Origin: Turritopsis dohrnii
Taxonomy: Eukaryota; Cnidaria; Hydrozoa; Anthoathecata; Oceaniidae
Assembly (NCBI GenBank): GCA_027922465.2
Contig: BQMF02000263.1
Coordinates: 186,001 to 250,000 of the forward strand
Length of the DNA: 64,000 nucleotides
Reading direction: 5' to 3'
A program made the position numbers and the translations under genes. The notes under the pieces were generated by a model. The model saw nothing but the letters and a program-made list of their open reading frames with translations, searched no databases and was not told the DNA's origin. This document shows, in pieces, positions 21,934 to 32,185 of this stretch (position 1 is its first letter; every line of letters starts with the position of its first letter).

Positions 21934-21975
21934 TTAGTAGTAGTAGGAGGAGAAGGAGGAGGAGGAGGAGGAGAA
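21934..21975 (+). repeat. GTA/GGA trinucleotide microsatellite
   Basis: A run of GTAGTAGTA is followed by GGAGGAGAAGGAGGAGG-type units. Simple sequence; the encoded poly-Arg in one frame is meaningless. Confidence 0.8.
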
Positions 21976-22385
21976 ACCACGGGTATCAGTAGCGGATCTA
22001 GGGGAGTGTTAGCAATCTAACCATAAAAGAAAAGCGTTCAAATAATCCCATTGGTAATATAAATTGAATTCACAAATTATGTTAATGCTCTCCTACACAA
22101 ATTTCGACATACCTCTAGATCCACCACTGGGTATTTTAAAGACTTTACTCCACCACGGTTGTTCTAAAGTCAATAAAACTACCGTCTTTTTTAATTTCCA
22201 GAAGAAGTTGATTATAAGTCTTTGCTCCCATGTAATAATATCCCTTGTAATTTCCAGTTTGAGTTTTGGTAAACACTGCAAGCGCCAATTATTATTCGTT
22301 GTTTTACAATGTTCCATCTTTTCGAAATAGCCAATAAACATCGCACAGTTTTCCATCCAAACATTTCCGGACAATATGACACGTA

Positions 22386-23112
22386 CACTGAGAAATGTAC
22401 CTGAGTCATTTTGACTAAGCTCAGGTAGTCAATTGTCATTGACCCACATGTTGTCAGAAAGTAGTCACTTTGACTACTTCAACGTAGTCATCATAAACAT
22501 CTGCTCAAAGACTCGCTTGAAGGTGGTTATTTTGACTTTCTTAGATAGTCAATCAAGCAGACTGTAAAATGACCACTTAAAAGTCGTCAAGAATTACCAC
22601 GTTATAGTAGTCATAATACGTTCAAGGATTGATGTATGTTCAAGGACTGATGTGCGTTCAGGGATTGATGTGCGCTCGAGGATTCATGCACGGTTGGACA
22701 TTGACGTGCGTTCCTTTTGGCTGGGAAACCAACAGGGTTTTTCTATTATATTATCATGAATTTTATTTTCCCAGGACCACAACTGACTGGGCTTTGAAAA
22801 CAATACATTAAGTAGATGTTAAAAACGAAATGATTAAGCACTTTGGATAACAAGCAGCCGTGCTATAACGGTAGCGTGTTCGGCTGGCATACCACAGGTT
22901 CCGGGTTCGAGTCAGCCTCTGGTCGTCATTTTATTTGTTTGAGTATCTATAGTCGTCACATTTACGGGGTTTTCAAAGTCATTTCAACTCACGAAAGGTG
23001 GTCAAAAAGACTCGTTAAGGTCGTGGCAATGACTCAGGAAAGGATGTCGTGAGAGGCACTGTAAAATTACAACCTTTTAGTCGTCAATTTGACTCAGTTA
23101 CATCCGTCAGTG
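22386..23112. mobile_element. 727-bp nonautonomous DNA transposon with TA target site and internal tRNA-like segment
   Basis: Left end CACTGAGAAATGTACCTGAG and right end (reverse complement) CACTGACGGATGTAACTGAG are inverted, about 30 bp with mismatches. TA dinucleotides flank at 22384-22385 and 23113-23114, as for Tc1/mariner-like insertion. Both arms contain repeated GTCA/TGAC motifs (GTAGTCA, TTTGACT), possible multiple protein-binding sites. No transposase is present. A tRNA-like sequence lies off centre. Confidence 0.7.
22853..22926 (+). repeat. tRNA-like (SINE-head type) sequence inside the MITE
   Basis: An A-box-like TGCTATAACGGTAGCG and a B-box-like GGGTTCGAGTC are spaced as in a tRNA. 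The acceptor arms do not pair, so it is not a functional tRNA; it could still act as a Pol III promoter. Probably derived from a tRNA or SINE. Confidence 0.55.
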
Positions 23113-23149
23113 TATGCCTTAAAATTCTGTGGTAAACTGTGACGACATT

Positions 23150-24840
23150 TTCGCTATTGGCGATACATATTGCAGGATTATCTATGGATAAGTTAAAGTG
23201 AATAAGTGGAGCGATCATACTGTTGTAAATGGTTAGTGCTGTTTCGTCGTCTATTGTGGACAGAGAGCATTTAAAAGTTGTAACCTTCCCGAGGTTTTTT
23301 TATACTGGCTATCGAAATTTGTGTTTAGCAACAGCTTTGCATCGATCGTTGATCCCAAATATTTGTAGCTATTGGTAGTACGAATCTCTACAAAGTTTCA
23401 CAGATGTTGAAGCTCGCCAGGCATCGTTTTAAGTTTCTGGTTAGTTCCACACAGCATTGATTCTGTTTTTCCTTTTTTTCAAATTTATCACTAAATCGTT
23501 CTCCCGCAGGTATGAATGCATGACAGCTCAGAATTCAACACATTTTCGATGACATTGAAATTGTTAGCAGCAAAATAACTAACTGTATCATTTGCAAATT
23601 AGATAACACGAGCCTTCAGCAAAGTTTCATGCAAGTCCTTGAAGAATATGAGAAACACCAGAAACCCTAAAGGTCGTCAGCTCCGGTTGACTTACTGCAT
23701 TTGAGATTTTGTTTTTCTACAAATATTCTCGATACGTACTGTAAACAGAATGTGTGACAAGTTCTGAATCCATTCTGCTTTGGTTTGCTCCAAATAAAGT
23801 CTTTCAGGTATTTTAGGTATATGGAATAAATCTTTAACCGGGAGGCGACATAGGTTAAAATCGCGCACAATGAATTCACTTTACTGGCTGATTCTGATAC
23901 GCTACTTTCATAGTGTGTTTTGGATTTTTGTTGGCATGATATTCTTGATAACATTCGAGATTTTTTCAGATTGGTAGAATTATGTTTCAGTAAGTTTCTG
24001 CCGTAATTAGACTTTGCTGTCCGTATGTCATAATTACATTTATTACGTAATTTTCGGTATGAATTCCAGTCATCTGTAATGTTCAATTTGCGAGTTCTTT
24101 TGAGTGCTTTGTCCCTGTCGTTCATAAGCTGATGAATATCAGTATTCAACCATGGAAAAAAACGTCCCGATACCGTCTTCTTAGCGATTTGGGTATGCTT
24201 TACAAAAATATTCAAGAGGGCATTTTTCATACAAGTCTACATTACGTTGACATCGTTCATTTCGTACAAAGGTTTGCTAGTCATGGTTGCGAACTTCTGT
24301 TTTCATAGCGGAAAGGTCGTATTTGGCATAATTTCCACTACTTGTAGTTCTTGGCGGGGCCTTTGTTTCCTAATTTTCCGAATAAATCCCACTATATCAT
24401 GGTCACTAATTCTGGTATGAGCAATCAGTGCGGAATTTTAATATTCAATCAATTAAAGTAGCTGTCTTGTTGGTTTGGTGATTAGTTGGTTGACTCCATA
24501 TAACAAGGAAACATCTTTAATGGGTTTATGGTCACCCGCCTTCAGATAATCTACATTGAAGTCCCCAAGGAGATTTACTTCTTTTGCTTCGGATGTAACT
24601 ATTAATAACATGTTATCAAGAGACATTTCAAAATCTTTTGGCAGATATTTAGAGCCAGACGAGGGTCCATGCAATGCTCCAATTAGGGAACTTTTGGCAT
24701 TTATCGGAGTAATTGCTAGCCAAAAACGTTATAGTCTACGTCTTGAGAAAATACCATCCGTTGACCCAAGAAGCATTTCCACTTCTCCTCCTAGTAGCAA
24801 CAAAATTTGAAAGAAAGCCTTACCCTTTAGTTGGACATTT
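23150..24840 (-). pseudogene. Truncated, decayed LINE (CR1/L2-like) with endonuclease and RT remnants
   Basis: Minus-strand frames in order: an endonuclease end (24674-24453, SKYLPKDFE, LLGDFNVDYL, KPTR), the linker before RT (24230-23667, SGRFFPWLNTDIHQLMNDRDK, RTAKSNY), then heavily mutated RT pieces down to about 23150. The order and motifs fit a non-LTR retrotransposon ORF2. Multiple stops and frameshifts; no intact catalytic YADD was found. Confidence 0.7.
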
Positions 24841-24959
24841 TTGGATTTCTGCAAAAGCAAGAAATACATTAAAACCGGCTTTGTTTTTCTTCATCTTCTT
24901 CTTTTTCTTACTGTCCAAACCTAGCGGTTTTTTGAAAATTCAGCGGGAAGAAACACTTT

Positions 24960-25043
24960 TAAGCCGGATCTCCACTAGACGAGAAAATTCGCGTAAAGCG
25001 ATTTTTTTCGCGACGAAAAAATCGTCAAGTGGAGATCACTCTT
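24960..25043. repeat. Short foldback with GATCTCCACT ends
   Basis: GGATCTCCACTAGACGA and the reverse complement of TCGTCAAGTGGAGATCA form an inverted pair around a 40-bp centre rich in CGCG and TTTTTT. Next to TTA/TAA trinucleotides; possibly a minimal PIF/Harbinger-type MITE. Confidence 0.5.
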
Positions 25044-25673
25044 AAAATCGTCTGAAAAAGAATATTAATATTAACAGTATTAATATCAACAGTAGTTAGT
25101 GTGTCCTTCCACATTGTCAGCCATCTTGAAACTAATAATGTTGGTTATGCTGGAAAGTTGGAAATTACTGCAATGCCATTAGTTTAGAATTTGACGATCG
25201 TCGTTCGCTTCACGATAAGTTAAAGTCATTTCTACTTTTCGTCGAGAGAATATCTTCGCAGCGACGATCAGTTTTACAAATACATAGAAGAAACTTATAA
25301 TTATCTTGAACTGTGATCGTTCTTTTCTAAATAAAAAGAAATTCTTAACGTGTTGTAAACAGAAGAGTCAAAAAGCTATATATTTGTTTGTTTTTAGTGG
25401 AAACATGTCTTGAGATTCATTAAAGCATAAAAACAAAACATCCTCGTTTGTTTCGTATATGGGCTATTATGCTTTTTAAGATGTGGATACTTAAGCTCAG
25501 CTCAGTTTCCTCTTCAGCTCCAACATCAAAAATGTGTCTCTTCTCTGCACCACTTACTTTTAATGTTTGATGTTCAATGTTTTAACGTTTTTAATATTTT
25601 ATTGTTTGATCAGTTTTACACGTTATACAGTTATACGTTATATTTAGTTATACACTGTCAATAATGTCCCTTA
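25044..25673. other. Spacer, no gene
   Basis: AT-rich sequence without a supported feature. Confidence 0.45.
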
Positions 25674-25943
25674 AGGCCGATTTCCATTCAGCAAAATATC
25701 CGCGCGGACGTAGGTAATCCACGCTGAGTGACGTAGAACGCATGTGCATTGGCTAATTCATAAGCGTAGATATGTCCGCTCAGCGATCAAAAATAAAGTT
25801 AAAAAATTTTAACTTTTTTTAAGCCCGCCGACGTCCGCTGATAATTTCAGCCAATCGTGTCTTTTGATTTCCATTTGCAGCTGTTTGGCCGCTCGGAAAA
25901 TTGTACGTCCGCGCGGGTATAAGCGTTGAATGGAAATCGGCCT
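25674..25943. mobile_element. PIF/Harbinger-type MITE with TTA target duplication
   Basis: 270 bp with inverted ends AGGCCGATTTCCATTCA... and, reversed, AGGCCGATTTCCATTCAACG; inner arms share a CCGCGCGG core. TTA flanks both sides (25671-25673 and 25944-25946), the 3-bp duplication typical of PIF/Harbinger. Non-coding. Confidence 0.8.
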
Positions 25944-26029
25944 TTATTGTGATGGTTTTCCTAATCACAAGAAATTGAAAGATCTTCCAGCTGTCTGTAA
26001 ATTCAAAACACTGCACATCATGTAACTAA

Positions 26030-26870
26030 CACAATACAAAACTTTCCTTTCAGTTATATAATTATGTGTGTGCTTTAGAACATACGTATATATACTTTTG
26101 ATGATCAAAAACTTTGTTAACTTTTTGTGTTTGCAATATTGAGAATTCCATTCGTAACTAAGAAGATTGACAGTACATATCAAATGTTTAGAAAATATGA
26201 TTAACATACGTAATCACTGTGATATCTGAAAAGATCAATATAAGCTTAATATTTCGTACTCCCAAAATAAAGGATGTTTTACGTCATCAGTGGTGTATAC
26301 CTACAATAAAGTTTCACATAGTGTCAATTACACTTTCGCAATGCACATGAAATAAGAAATGCAATGTTATGTTTCAAAAATCATTCATTTTTGCGAATTT
26401 CTTAAGAATTTTTAAAAACAGGTCATGAATGTTAACTTAGATCAAGAATGTTTGTGAGTGCATGTCATATAATTAATCAAACTAAAACAGAAATTTCTGA
26501 TTTCAGTTATATGTTGATTTTGGTCTTTGTGGATGTATTTTACATGACCAAAGTCTGTGTGTTTTTTTGTGCTTGTGATTTAGAAAGATTGACACAAAGT
26601 ATCAAATTCAGAAATTCAGAACTTGTAGAGTTTATGAGTTACGTGCATATGTGATATCTGAAAGAATCAATATATCATTGATATTGTTTCAAATAAGGAA
26701 TATTTAATGTCATTCAGATGAAATCCGGTTTATTGGCAGTATATACATCATAAATCTCACATAGTGTCAATTATCACATTGTGATGGGTAGTACATGATT
26801 AGAAATGTGATGTGTTATTTTGGAAATCATATGATCTTTTTCACATTTCAAGTACATCATATATGATTTT
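26030..26870. repeat. Diverged direct duplication of about 440 bp
   Basis: Landmarks occur twice in the same order: TTTCAGTTATAT (near 26050 and 26502), GTGATATCTGAAA (near 26218 and 26650), CACATAGTGTCAATTA (near 26313 and 26757). Spacings are 430-450 bp. No coding content was recognised in either copy. Confidence 0.6.
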
Positions 26871-27383
26871 TTATTTTTCATACGTAAGCAGATTTTGCAG
26901 AAATCGTTTTGTCTGTTAGGGCATCTTGTTTTTATTAGTAAGCTGATATATCGTCTCGGAGTTAAACAATACCTTGTTGTCTTCCACAGTATCTCCTCTG
27001 AACGAATAGCAGGTTGAGTTTGTTATGATAAGTGATGGCTTTTTCTGACATAATGACAAAATTATTAATAGAGCGATACGGAGCATGACCGCTGGCATCG
27101 CCGCCATTTTTGTTATGTAAATAAAGATCCTCAATGCCATCTCAAAAATAACTAGAAGCCATTAGGCTTGAACAATTTCCGCATCAGCCCTTGAGAAAAT
27201 TGCTTTAGGCTAATTTTTAAGATATCTTAATGACTTGTACACTGACTAATAATTTGATGCAGTCTGGAATTCATCAAATTACTCCCTTCTTTACTTTATT
27301 TAACTTAATCTTGACAGCCTTGCAATTCACTATGATGTTTCGGGGCCACAAAAACAGTTCACCAATATCTTACGCGTGATGTT
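26871..27383. other. Spacer, nothing recognised
   Basis: No supported gene, RNA or repeat. Confidence 0.45.
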
Positions 27384-27710
27384 TATTCATGAAAATTGAA
27401 GATTTTTCGAAATTTGTTCCAAATTTGGCCCAAATTCGAAATCAGCACATTTTAAATGTAATCCATGCAAAATTTCAAAAAATTTGAAGAATCTGATAAA
27501 ATGACTGTCAAATTCGAAATCAGCACCTTTCAAATATAATCCATGCAAAATTTCATAAAATTTGAAGAACTTTCGAAATTTGGTCCAAATTTGGCCCAAA
27601 TTGTCCAATTTTAGTCAATTCTGACAAAATGACTGTCAAATTTGAAATCAGTACCTTTCAAATGTAATCCATGCAAAATTTCATGAAATTTGAAAAACTT
27701 TCGAAACATG
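27384..27710. repeat. Satellite-like repeat, unit about 130 bp (partial copies)
   Basis: Recurrent blocks AAATTCGAAATCAGCAC, ATCCATGCAAAATTTCA and GGTCCAAATTTGGCCCAAAT appear two to three times. The same blocks recur at 59335-59860. Open frames here come from the periodicity. Confidence 0.75.
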
Positions 27711-28158
27711 CACAATGGCCTCATTGGTAAAGTATCCACAGGGAGCCAGCCTTCATAGAAGCTGACTTTGCAAAAGACGTGATGCAATCAGTCCAAGAGA
27801 GAGCCTTAGAAAAAGAAAGACCAACGAAACAAAACGAGCGAGATTCAGAGAGAGCACATCCATCCATTTTCTTGGTCTCGAGAACCAAGTCTCTAAGTAG
27901 AGATCTTGTTTTTAGTGGATTCCCGATAGCTGTTCTTAGCAGTCTGCAGAATATTTCTACAGCGGTTATGAGCAACAAAAAAGAATCTCTTGTTTTCAGT
28001 AGAGTTATCACAAGTTATCTATCTATCCAGAGTTATTAATCCAGAAAAACAAATACTTATTCTCTATCAAGTTGTCGACATGTTTTAGATGTTCGCTCAT
28101 CTGTTATAGACTAGCTCGCAGATCATTTGATCAAATTAAACACTATAAACAAATGATA
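27711..28158. other. Spacer, two overlapping unrecognised frames
   Basis: Open frames of 86 codons (plus) and 96 codons (minus) overlap at 27721-28039. Neither has a recognisable domain or splice context. Confidence 0.4.
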
Positions 28159-28285
28159 CGTTTATCTTTCCGATTATTATGCACTTGTTTATCTTTCCGT
28201 TTATTATGCACTTGTTTATCTTTCCCTTTATTATGCACTTGTTTAGCTTTCCCTTTATTATGCTTTTGTTTGGCTTTTTCTTTCT
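28159..28285 (+). repeat. Tandem repeat, 27-bp unit, about four copies
   Basis: The unit TTTATCTTTCC[G/C]TTTATTATGCACTTG recurs with increasing divergence toward the right. Confidence 0.8.
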
Positions 28286-28375
28286 TCTCTTTTCATCTAC
28301 GATAATTCATATTTGGAAGAACTCGCAATCAAATGTTTCTTCCATTTAGTGTAAGGGATGTCTCATATTTCTCAA

Positions 28376-28384
28376 GATTACATC
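28376..28384 (+). repeat. Left copy of the Polinton flanking repeat
   Basis: GATTACATC here is repeated exactly at 44389-44397 in the same orientation, just outside the inverted ends. Polintons normally duplicate 6 bp; nine matching bases may include chance extension. Confidence 0.7.
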
Positions 28385-28670
28385 GGTAACAGAAAGTTAG
28401 CCCCGGCTAACAGCCCCGCCTTAGCCCCGATTAAGAAAATACTGCTTAACCGAGATAATACCATTTCCTTTAAAATGTAAACATAATTTCCACCTGAAAC
28501 AAACAAAAAACACATGAGAAAAGATGTTTTAACTGATGATTTTCGAATATTTTAAACTTTTTTGGCTTCGCGTCTCTCAGCGCCATATTTTCAAAGAAGG
28601 ATCATTCCCTTGTTAATTACTCATTCTGAAGAGTGAAAGTATTCGGTGAAATCTACAAATTTGATATACA

Positions 28671-28890
28671 CAGAGGTCAGCCCCGCCTAAGAAACCAAAA
28701 AAAAAGAATATGACATACACAGAGGTCGGCCCCGGCTAAGAAAGCAAAAAAACCCAAGAATATGGCATGCACAAAGGTCAGCCCTGCCTAAAAGACAGCA
28801 AAAAAATAAGAATATGGCATGCACAGAGGTCAGCCCCGGCTAAAAACATGAAATTAAGGGCACGAGTAGTAAATTCTACCGTCAGCCCCG
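28671..28890 (+). repeat. About 50-bp tandem repeats with CAGCCCCGCCTAAG motif
   Basis: CAGAGGTCAGCCCCGCCTAAG-like units start near 28671, 28720, 28772 and 28824, spaced 49-52 bp, with a shorter related motif near 28882. AAGAATATGGCATG separates them. The GCCCCG(G/C)CTAA core is the same as at both element tips. Confidence 0.8.
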
Positions 28891-29178
28891 CCTAAGATAG
28901 CAAAAATATAAGAGCAAAAAATAATAGAAGAGGCAAAGACACTTACAAAATAAGAGATAATATGCATAATCATCTTGGAGGGAGAGAGAGGAAAATGCCG
29001 ATGCTGGGACAGAATTGTATCCCTCCTAATTATCAACGAGAATCTCTGTCAATTATTTTCTCATAAACATAAATCCTAAGATTTCGGGGATTTCCCTACA
29101 TAAAGTTTAGTTAATAAATATTAGGGGTTTTCCCTAATATTATTATTATTATCACCACAAACTACTCAGAAATGTAAA

Positions 29179-30027
29179 CAATTAAATATCATAAAAATGT
29201 CCAGGGGAAATCCCTAATTGTAGTAAAAAGCAGTTTGTAGCAGTTTAAACTTTATAACATAAATGAGCCCAACCATGAACTTATTATTATTGAAAACAAA
29301 ACTCCCTTAGGAGAACCCCCTAGGGTTTTTTTTGTTGTTGTTGTTGTTGTGATACCCTAGAGGGTTTATAATTCATTGTCTTCGATCTAACCGGCACTCC
29401 ACCCTGGTTTCTCGAATCCACCAGCTCTGAGCTCTACCCCTAGATCTTAGACTAGTTGTGTGTGACTACTAACGAACTCCGACTACTACGCACGCAATGG
29501 CCGTTCATGATCTGTTCGAGTATATTACATCTAGTCACACTGTTTTTCCCGACAACTTTTGGCACATTTTGTGGTGAATACCGGGAGCGGACGGCACCAT
29601 CCAGTTCCAATCTAGCCGCTCCACTAGACCTTCCCTTTCCGGCAGACTCTGTCGCCTGTTCACCACAATTTCAAATTATTCCGCTCTTGGGTTTTATATC
29701 ATTCATTTAGACCTCAATGTCTGCTTGTGGTGTCTCTCGGAACGCTATAATTTTCTTCGATTTGACGGTAACCATCTTTTTGTGTTCAAAACAGCTTTTT
29801 GTTATGACTATATAGCATTTTTTTATTTTGATTACATGGCAAGTTTTTATTGCATAACAAAATTCTCAAATAACAACACGTAAGCAGTTTTTGTTATATA
29901 ATTAAACCATCTGTCAATCAAACGCTTATTAAACAATTAAATATCATCTCATAAAAATGTCCAAGGGAAATTCCCAATTGTAGTAAAAGCAGTTTGTAGC
30001 AGTTTCATTTTTATAACATAAATGAGC
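29179..30027 (+). repeat. Direct duplication within the left terminal repeat
   Basis: The segment 29179-29268 (CAATTAAATATCAT ... AAATGAGC) reappears at 29934-30027 with small changes. Only one inverted counterpart exists at the right end (about 44030-44085). The 660 bp between the copies has no recognised gene, though it includes an 84-codon open frame and a GTT microsatellite (about 29327-29350). Confidence 0.7.
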
Positions 30028-30049
30028 TAAAAATACTCATAACACTCAG

Positions 30050-30122
30050 ATCAGCGTAGTCTAGTGGTTAAGAACGCTAACTTGCACCAGCAAGGTCGTG
30101 TGTTCGAACCCCACGCAGTTCG
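30050..30122 (+). repeat. tRNA-like sequence (probable SINE head)
   Basis: TAGTCTAGTGGTTAAGA resembles a tRNA D-arm/A box and GTGTTCGAACCCC a T-arm/B box at proper spacing. CTTGC...GCAAG forms a hairpin in the middle. The acceptor ends do not pair, so it is not called a functional tRNA. It may be the head of a SINE continuing to about 30400. Confidence 0.55.
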
Positions 30123-30389
30123 TCTGAGAGGAAGTATATATACTTCGGCGGTTGTAGATCTCTCATGTTCTGGTTGTGAAACTTGCATGAGTGCGCACTT
30201 CCCCGCAGTTGAGTTGAATATATCGCGGAATGGTTAGCAATGCGTCTGGGTGATTTGTCACTGTCAGGTTTCTCTGGTCCATAGAGACATTCAGGTTACC
30301 GTCATTTCGATCGAAATTCAACAAAACGCCAGGGCTTAGAAGTGTCAGCATCCACAATGCCGACTATAATTGCACACTACACGCGCTGA

Positions 30390-30608
30390 TCATCGAAATA
30401 TATACCATATGCTAAAAGCTGTTGTTATCGCTAAAATCAAAGCAATTTTTTCTTCTTCGTGAGATGGGAGTGAATTTGTTTGACTCACTCTTTTATGAAC
30501 TTCCTTTTGTGAACTTTTATTTTTTGTTTGTGTTGGAGAGCTAGCCGCCTTGTTTGAAATATGATGCTCTTGCATAACATTAATCATTTTATTTCTTCCG
30601 AGGCTCAA
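30390..30608 (-). CDS. Small Polinton protein with C-terminal membrane segment (tentative)
   Basis: A 72-codon minus-strand frame lies 20 bp downstream of the 308-residue gene. It has a polar, Lys/Ser-rich body and a hydrophobic C-terminus (IALILAITTAFSIWYIF) that could be a tail anchor. It overlaps the inner block of the left terminal repeat, so it may be a chance frame. No family is recognised. Confidence 0.3.
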   Translation of the reverse strand: MSLGRNKMINVMQEHHISNKAASSPTQTKNKSSQKEVHKRVSQTNSLPSHEEEKIALILAITTAFSIWYIFR

Positions 30609-30628
30609 ATTCTCATTAGAGAATTTTG

Positions 30629-31555
30629 TTAGAGAATTTTGTTATTGTAACCAGACACCCCCGACTTGATGTTTAGATTCATGTCACTAGGTAACATGTA
30701 AATAACTTGTCCAACAGAATAATCAACTTTGCTTGAAGCGTAATTTAAAGTATCCTGATAACGTTTAATATCATCTTGAATATCAACTCTGCGGTTAACA
30801 ATGTCTTCAAAGTTGTTCATAAAAACTCTTTGAGCTGTCAAAGCGCCTGAATTACTACCTAAGATAGAAGAACGAGCTGAGGCTTGTGAACTAAGAACAA
30901 GATAAGCATATGCTCTAACACTTTCAGAAATTTTTACAAGACCTGTTTTTGTAAAGCCTTTAGATTTTTCTATAATCCATCGTGTCATGGAGTCGTCTGT
31001 GAAATAACTTAGGCCTGGTGTTGGATAGTTTTTACGCCTTTTTTGATACGAGCTGTAAAAATATTGCCCTTTGTATTTTTTAGGATCAGAATCAACACCA
31101 TATTCACTACAGATTTTTAAAAACTCTTCTTTGTTATAAGGATTATCGTATTGGTTGAAACTATCTTCAAAAGGTAGAGGTGTCTGCAAGCGCTTAATGA
31201 TTCGTCTAATGTGATAATAGACGTGAAAACGATATACTGATCTAATCATAGGAGTAGAGCGACCTTCTTTCAGATGTTCAGAACTGACTCCACAAGCACT
31301 TGAAGCACACCAAGTGACAAAATTGAGTTGGGTTTGCCATAATTTAAATGGTTGTTCCTGCCAAATTTTCATGCGTTGTTCATTTTCATCCATTTCATAA
31401 TTAGTAAAAATGTTGGGAAAGCTCGCAGGAAAAGAACCATTTTTAGAGACAATAATTGTTTGTTTGTATAAATCTTTAGCATTCAATATCTGAAGGTCTT
31501 GTCCTCCATTTGGTTTATAAAGCGCATTGGGAACATATTTAAAAATGTTCTCCAT
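30629..31555 (-). CDS. Conserved Polinton protein, putative virion component (308 aa)
   Basis: An intact minus-strand frame begins at Met 31555 and ends at 30629. It is soluble-looking, rich in aromatic residues (FKLWQTQLNFVTWCASSACG, FHVYYHIRRI, KVDYSVGQVIYML) and has no membrane segment or enzyme motif. It is divergent from the penton gene, with start codons 38 bp apart, so both probably share a bidirectional promoter. From memory, similar proteins occur in other cnidarian Polintons beside capsid genes, suggesting a structural role; function unknown. Confidence 0.75.
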   Translation of the reverse strand: MENIFKYVPNALYKPNGGQDLQILNAKDLYKQTIIVSKNGSFPASFPNIFTNYEMDENEQRMKIWQEQPFKLWQTQLNFVTWCASSACGVSSEHLKEGRSTPMIRSVYRFHVYYHIRRIIKRLQTPLPFEDSFNQYDNPYNKEEFLKICSEYGVDSDPKKYKGQYFYSSYQKRRKNYPTPGLSYFTDDSMTRWIIEKSKGFTKTGLVKISESVRAYAYLVLSSQASARSSILGSNSGALTAQRVFMNNFEDIVNRRVDIQDDIKRYQDTLNYASSKVDYSVGQVIYMLPSDMNLNIKSGVSGYNNKIL

Positions 31556-31593
31556 TATTTAAAAATATTATCTTCTATTCTCTAATACAAGAA
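31556..31593. promoter_or_regulatory. Short bidirectional promoter region between virion genes
   Basis: Only 38 bp of A/T-rich DNA separates the two divergent start codons, including a TATTTAAAAATATTA stretch that could serve as a TATA element. Inferred from position alone. Confidence 0.35.
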
Positions 31594-32142
31594 ATGTATA
31601 TCACAGTAAATGTCGCAAAAGGAGAAAAGACCATATATCTATTTTACCCCATTCAAAATATGGATGGCTCAAAAGAAATTGCATTGGTTGATATGTTTGC
31701 AGACAATGTTACGTATGAAATAACCACACCCTTAACTCTGTCTCTGGCTGTTGGTGATGGGAAAGTAGAGAAACTAATACCTAGACAGGAATACACGGGC
31801 AGGGAATTGAATGCCTTTTTAGCAGGTAATGTAGAACTTACCTCATTAGACAAAGACCCTCGAATAATCAAAACAAATAAGCTCGCTAGCGTAACCAAAA
31901 TTAATTTGCATCTCTCTGAACTTGACAACACTCAAAATCTTGAGAATGGAAAGCTAAGTGATATTTTACTAACCTATCACATGGCTAAATATAGAGACTT
32001 CACACATGTTGAGTCTAAAAACCCTCAGTACAAAAAATTAAAAAATGGTGTATTTCAGTCTCTCACGTTGAAAATCACAGATCAGCATGGCAATATGCTA
32101 AAAGAAGACCTGGGAAGAACCGTTGTTTTACACATTCGCTAA
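31594..32142 (+). CDS. Penton-like / minor capsid protein (single jelly roll, 182 aa)
   Basis: The frame runs from ATG 31594 to a TAA ending 32142. Beta-rich sequence and the C-terminal block FQSLTLKITDQHGN followed by a Val/Leu-rich strand resemble the minor capsid (penton) protein of Polintons, which forms the fivefold vertices. It directly precedes the major capsid gene, with 43 bp between, the usual pairing. Intact in this copy. Family assignment is from recognition of this C-terminal signature and gene order. Confidence 0.75.
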   Translation: MYITVNVAKGEKTIYLFYPIQNMDGSKEIALVDMFADNVTYEITTPLTLSLAVGDGKVEKLIPRQEYTGRELNAFLAGNVELTSLDKDPRIIKTNKLASVTKINLHLSELDNTQNLENGKLSDILLTYHMAKYRDFTHVESKNPQYKKLKNGVFQSLTLKITDQHGNMLKEDLGRTVVLHIR

Positions 32143-32185
32143 CCGAGATAAAAAAGTAACAATAAATTATATATCATAATTAATA

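Larger units (their letters stand above)
20724..22385. other. Spacer with small repeats, no gene
   Basis: It contains a foldback near 21143-21290 and a GGA microsatellite near 21934-21975 (listed separately). Reading frames here are short and featureless. Confidence 0.45.
28385..30531 (+). repeat. Left terminal inverted repeat of the Polinton, expanded by insertions
   Basis: Matches the right repeat in three blocks: the GC-rich tip (28385-28440), the central block (about 28981-29260) and the inner block (30472-30531). Between them lie a 50-bp tandem array (28671-28890) and about 1.2 kb absent from the right side (29260-30471), which contains a duplicated block and a tRNA-like sequence. Confidence 0.8.

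Noticed and set aside
27721..28039. Overlapping frames on both strands
   Set aside because: No recognisable domain; composition alone does not support coding.
30050..30122. Functional tRNA gene
   Set aside because: A and B boxes are good, but acceptor arms do not pair and the anticodon arm has a 4-nt loop.
30163..30357. Minus-strand 64-codon frame in the left Polinton repeat
   Set aside because: Lies in the extra segment missing from the right repeat, has no domain, and may be body of a SINE.
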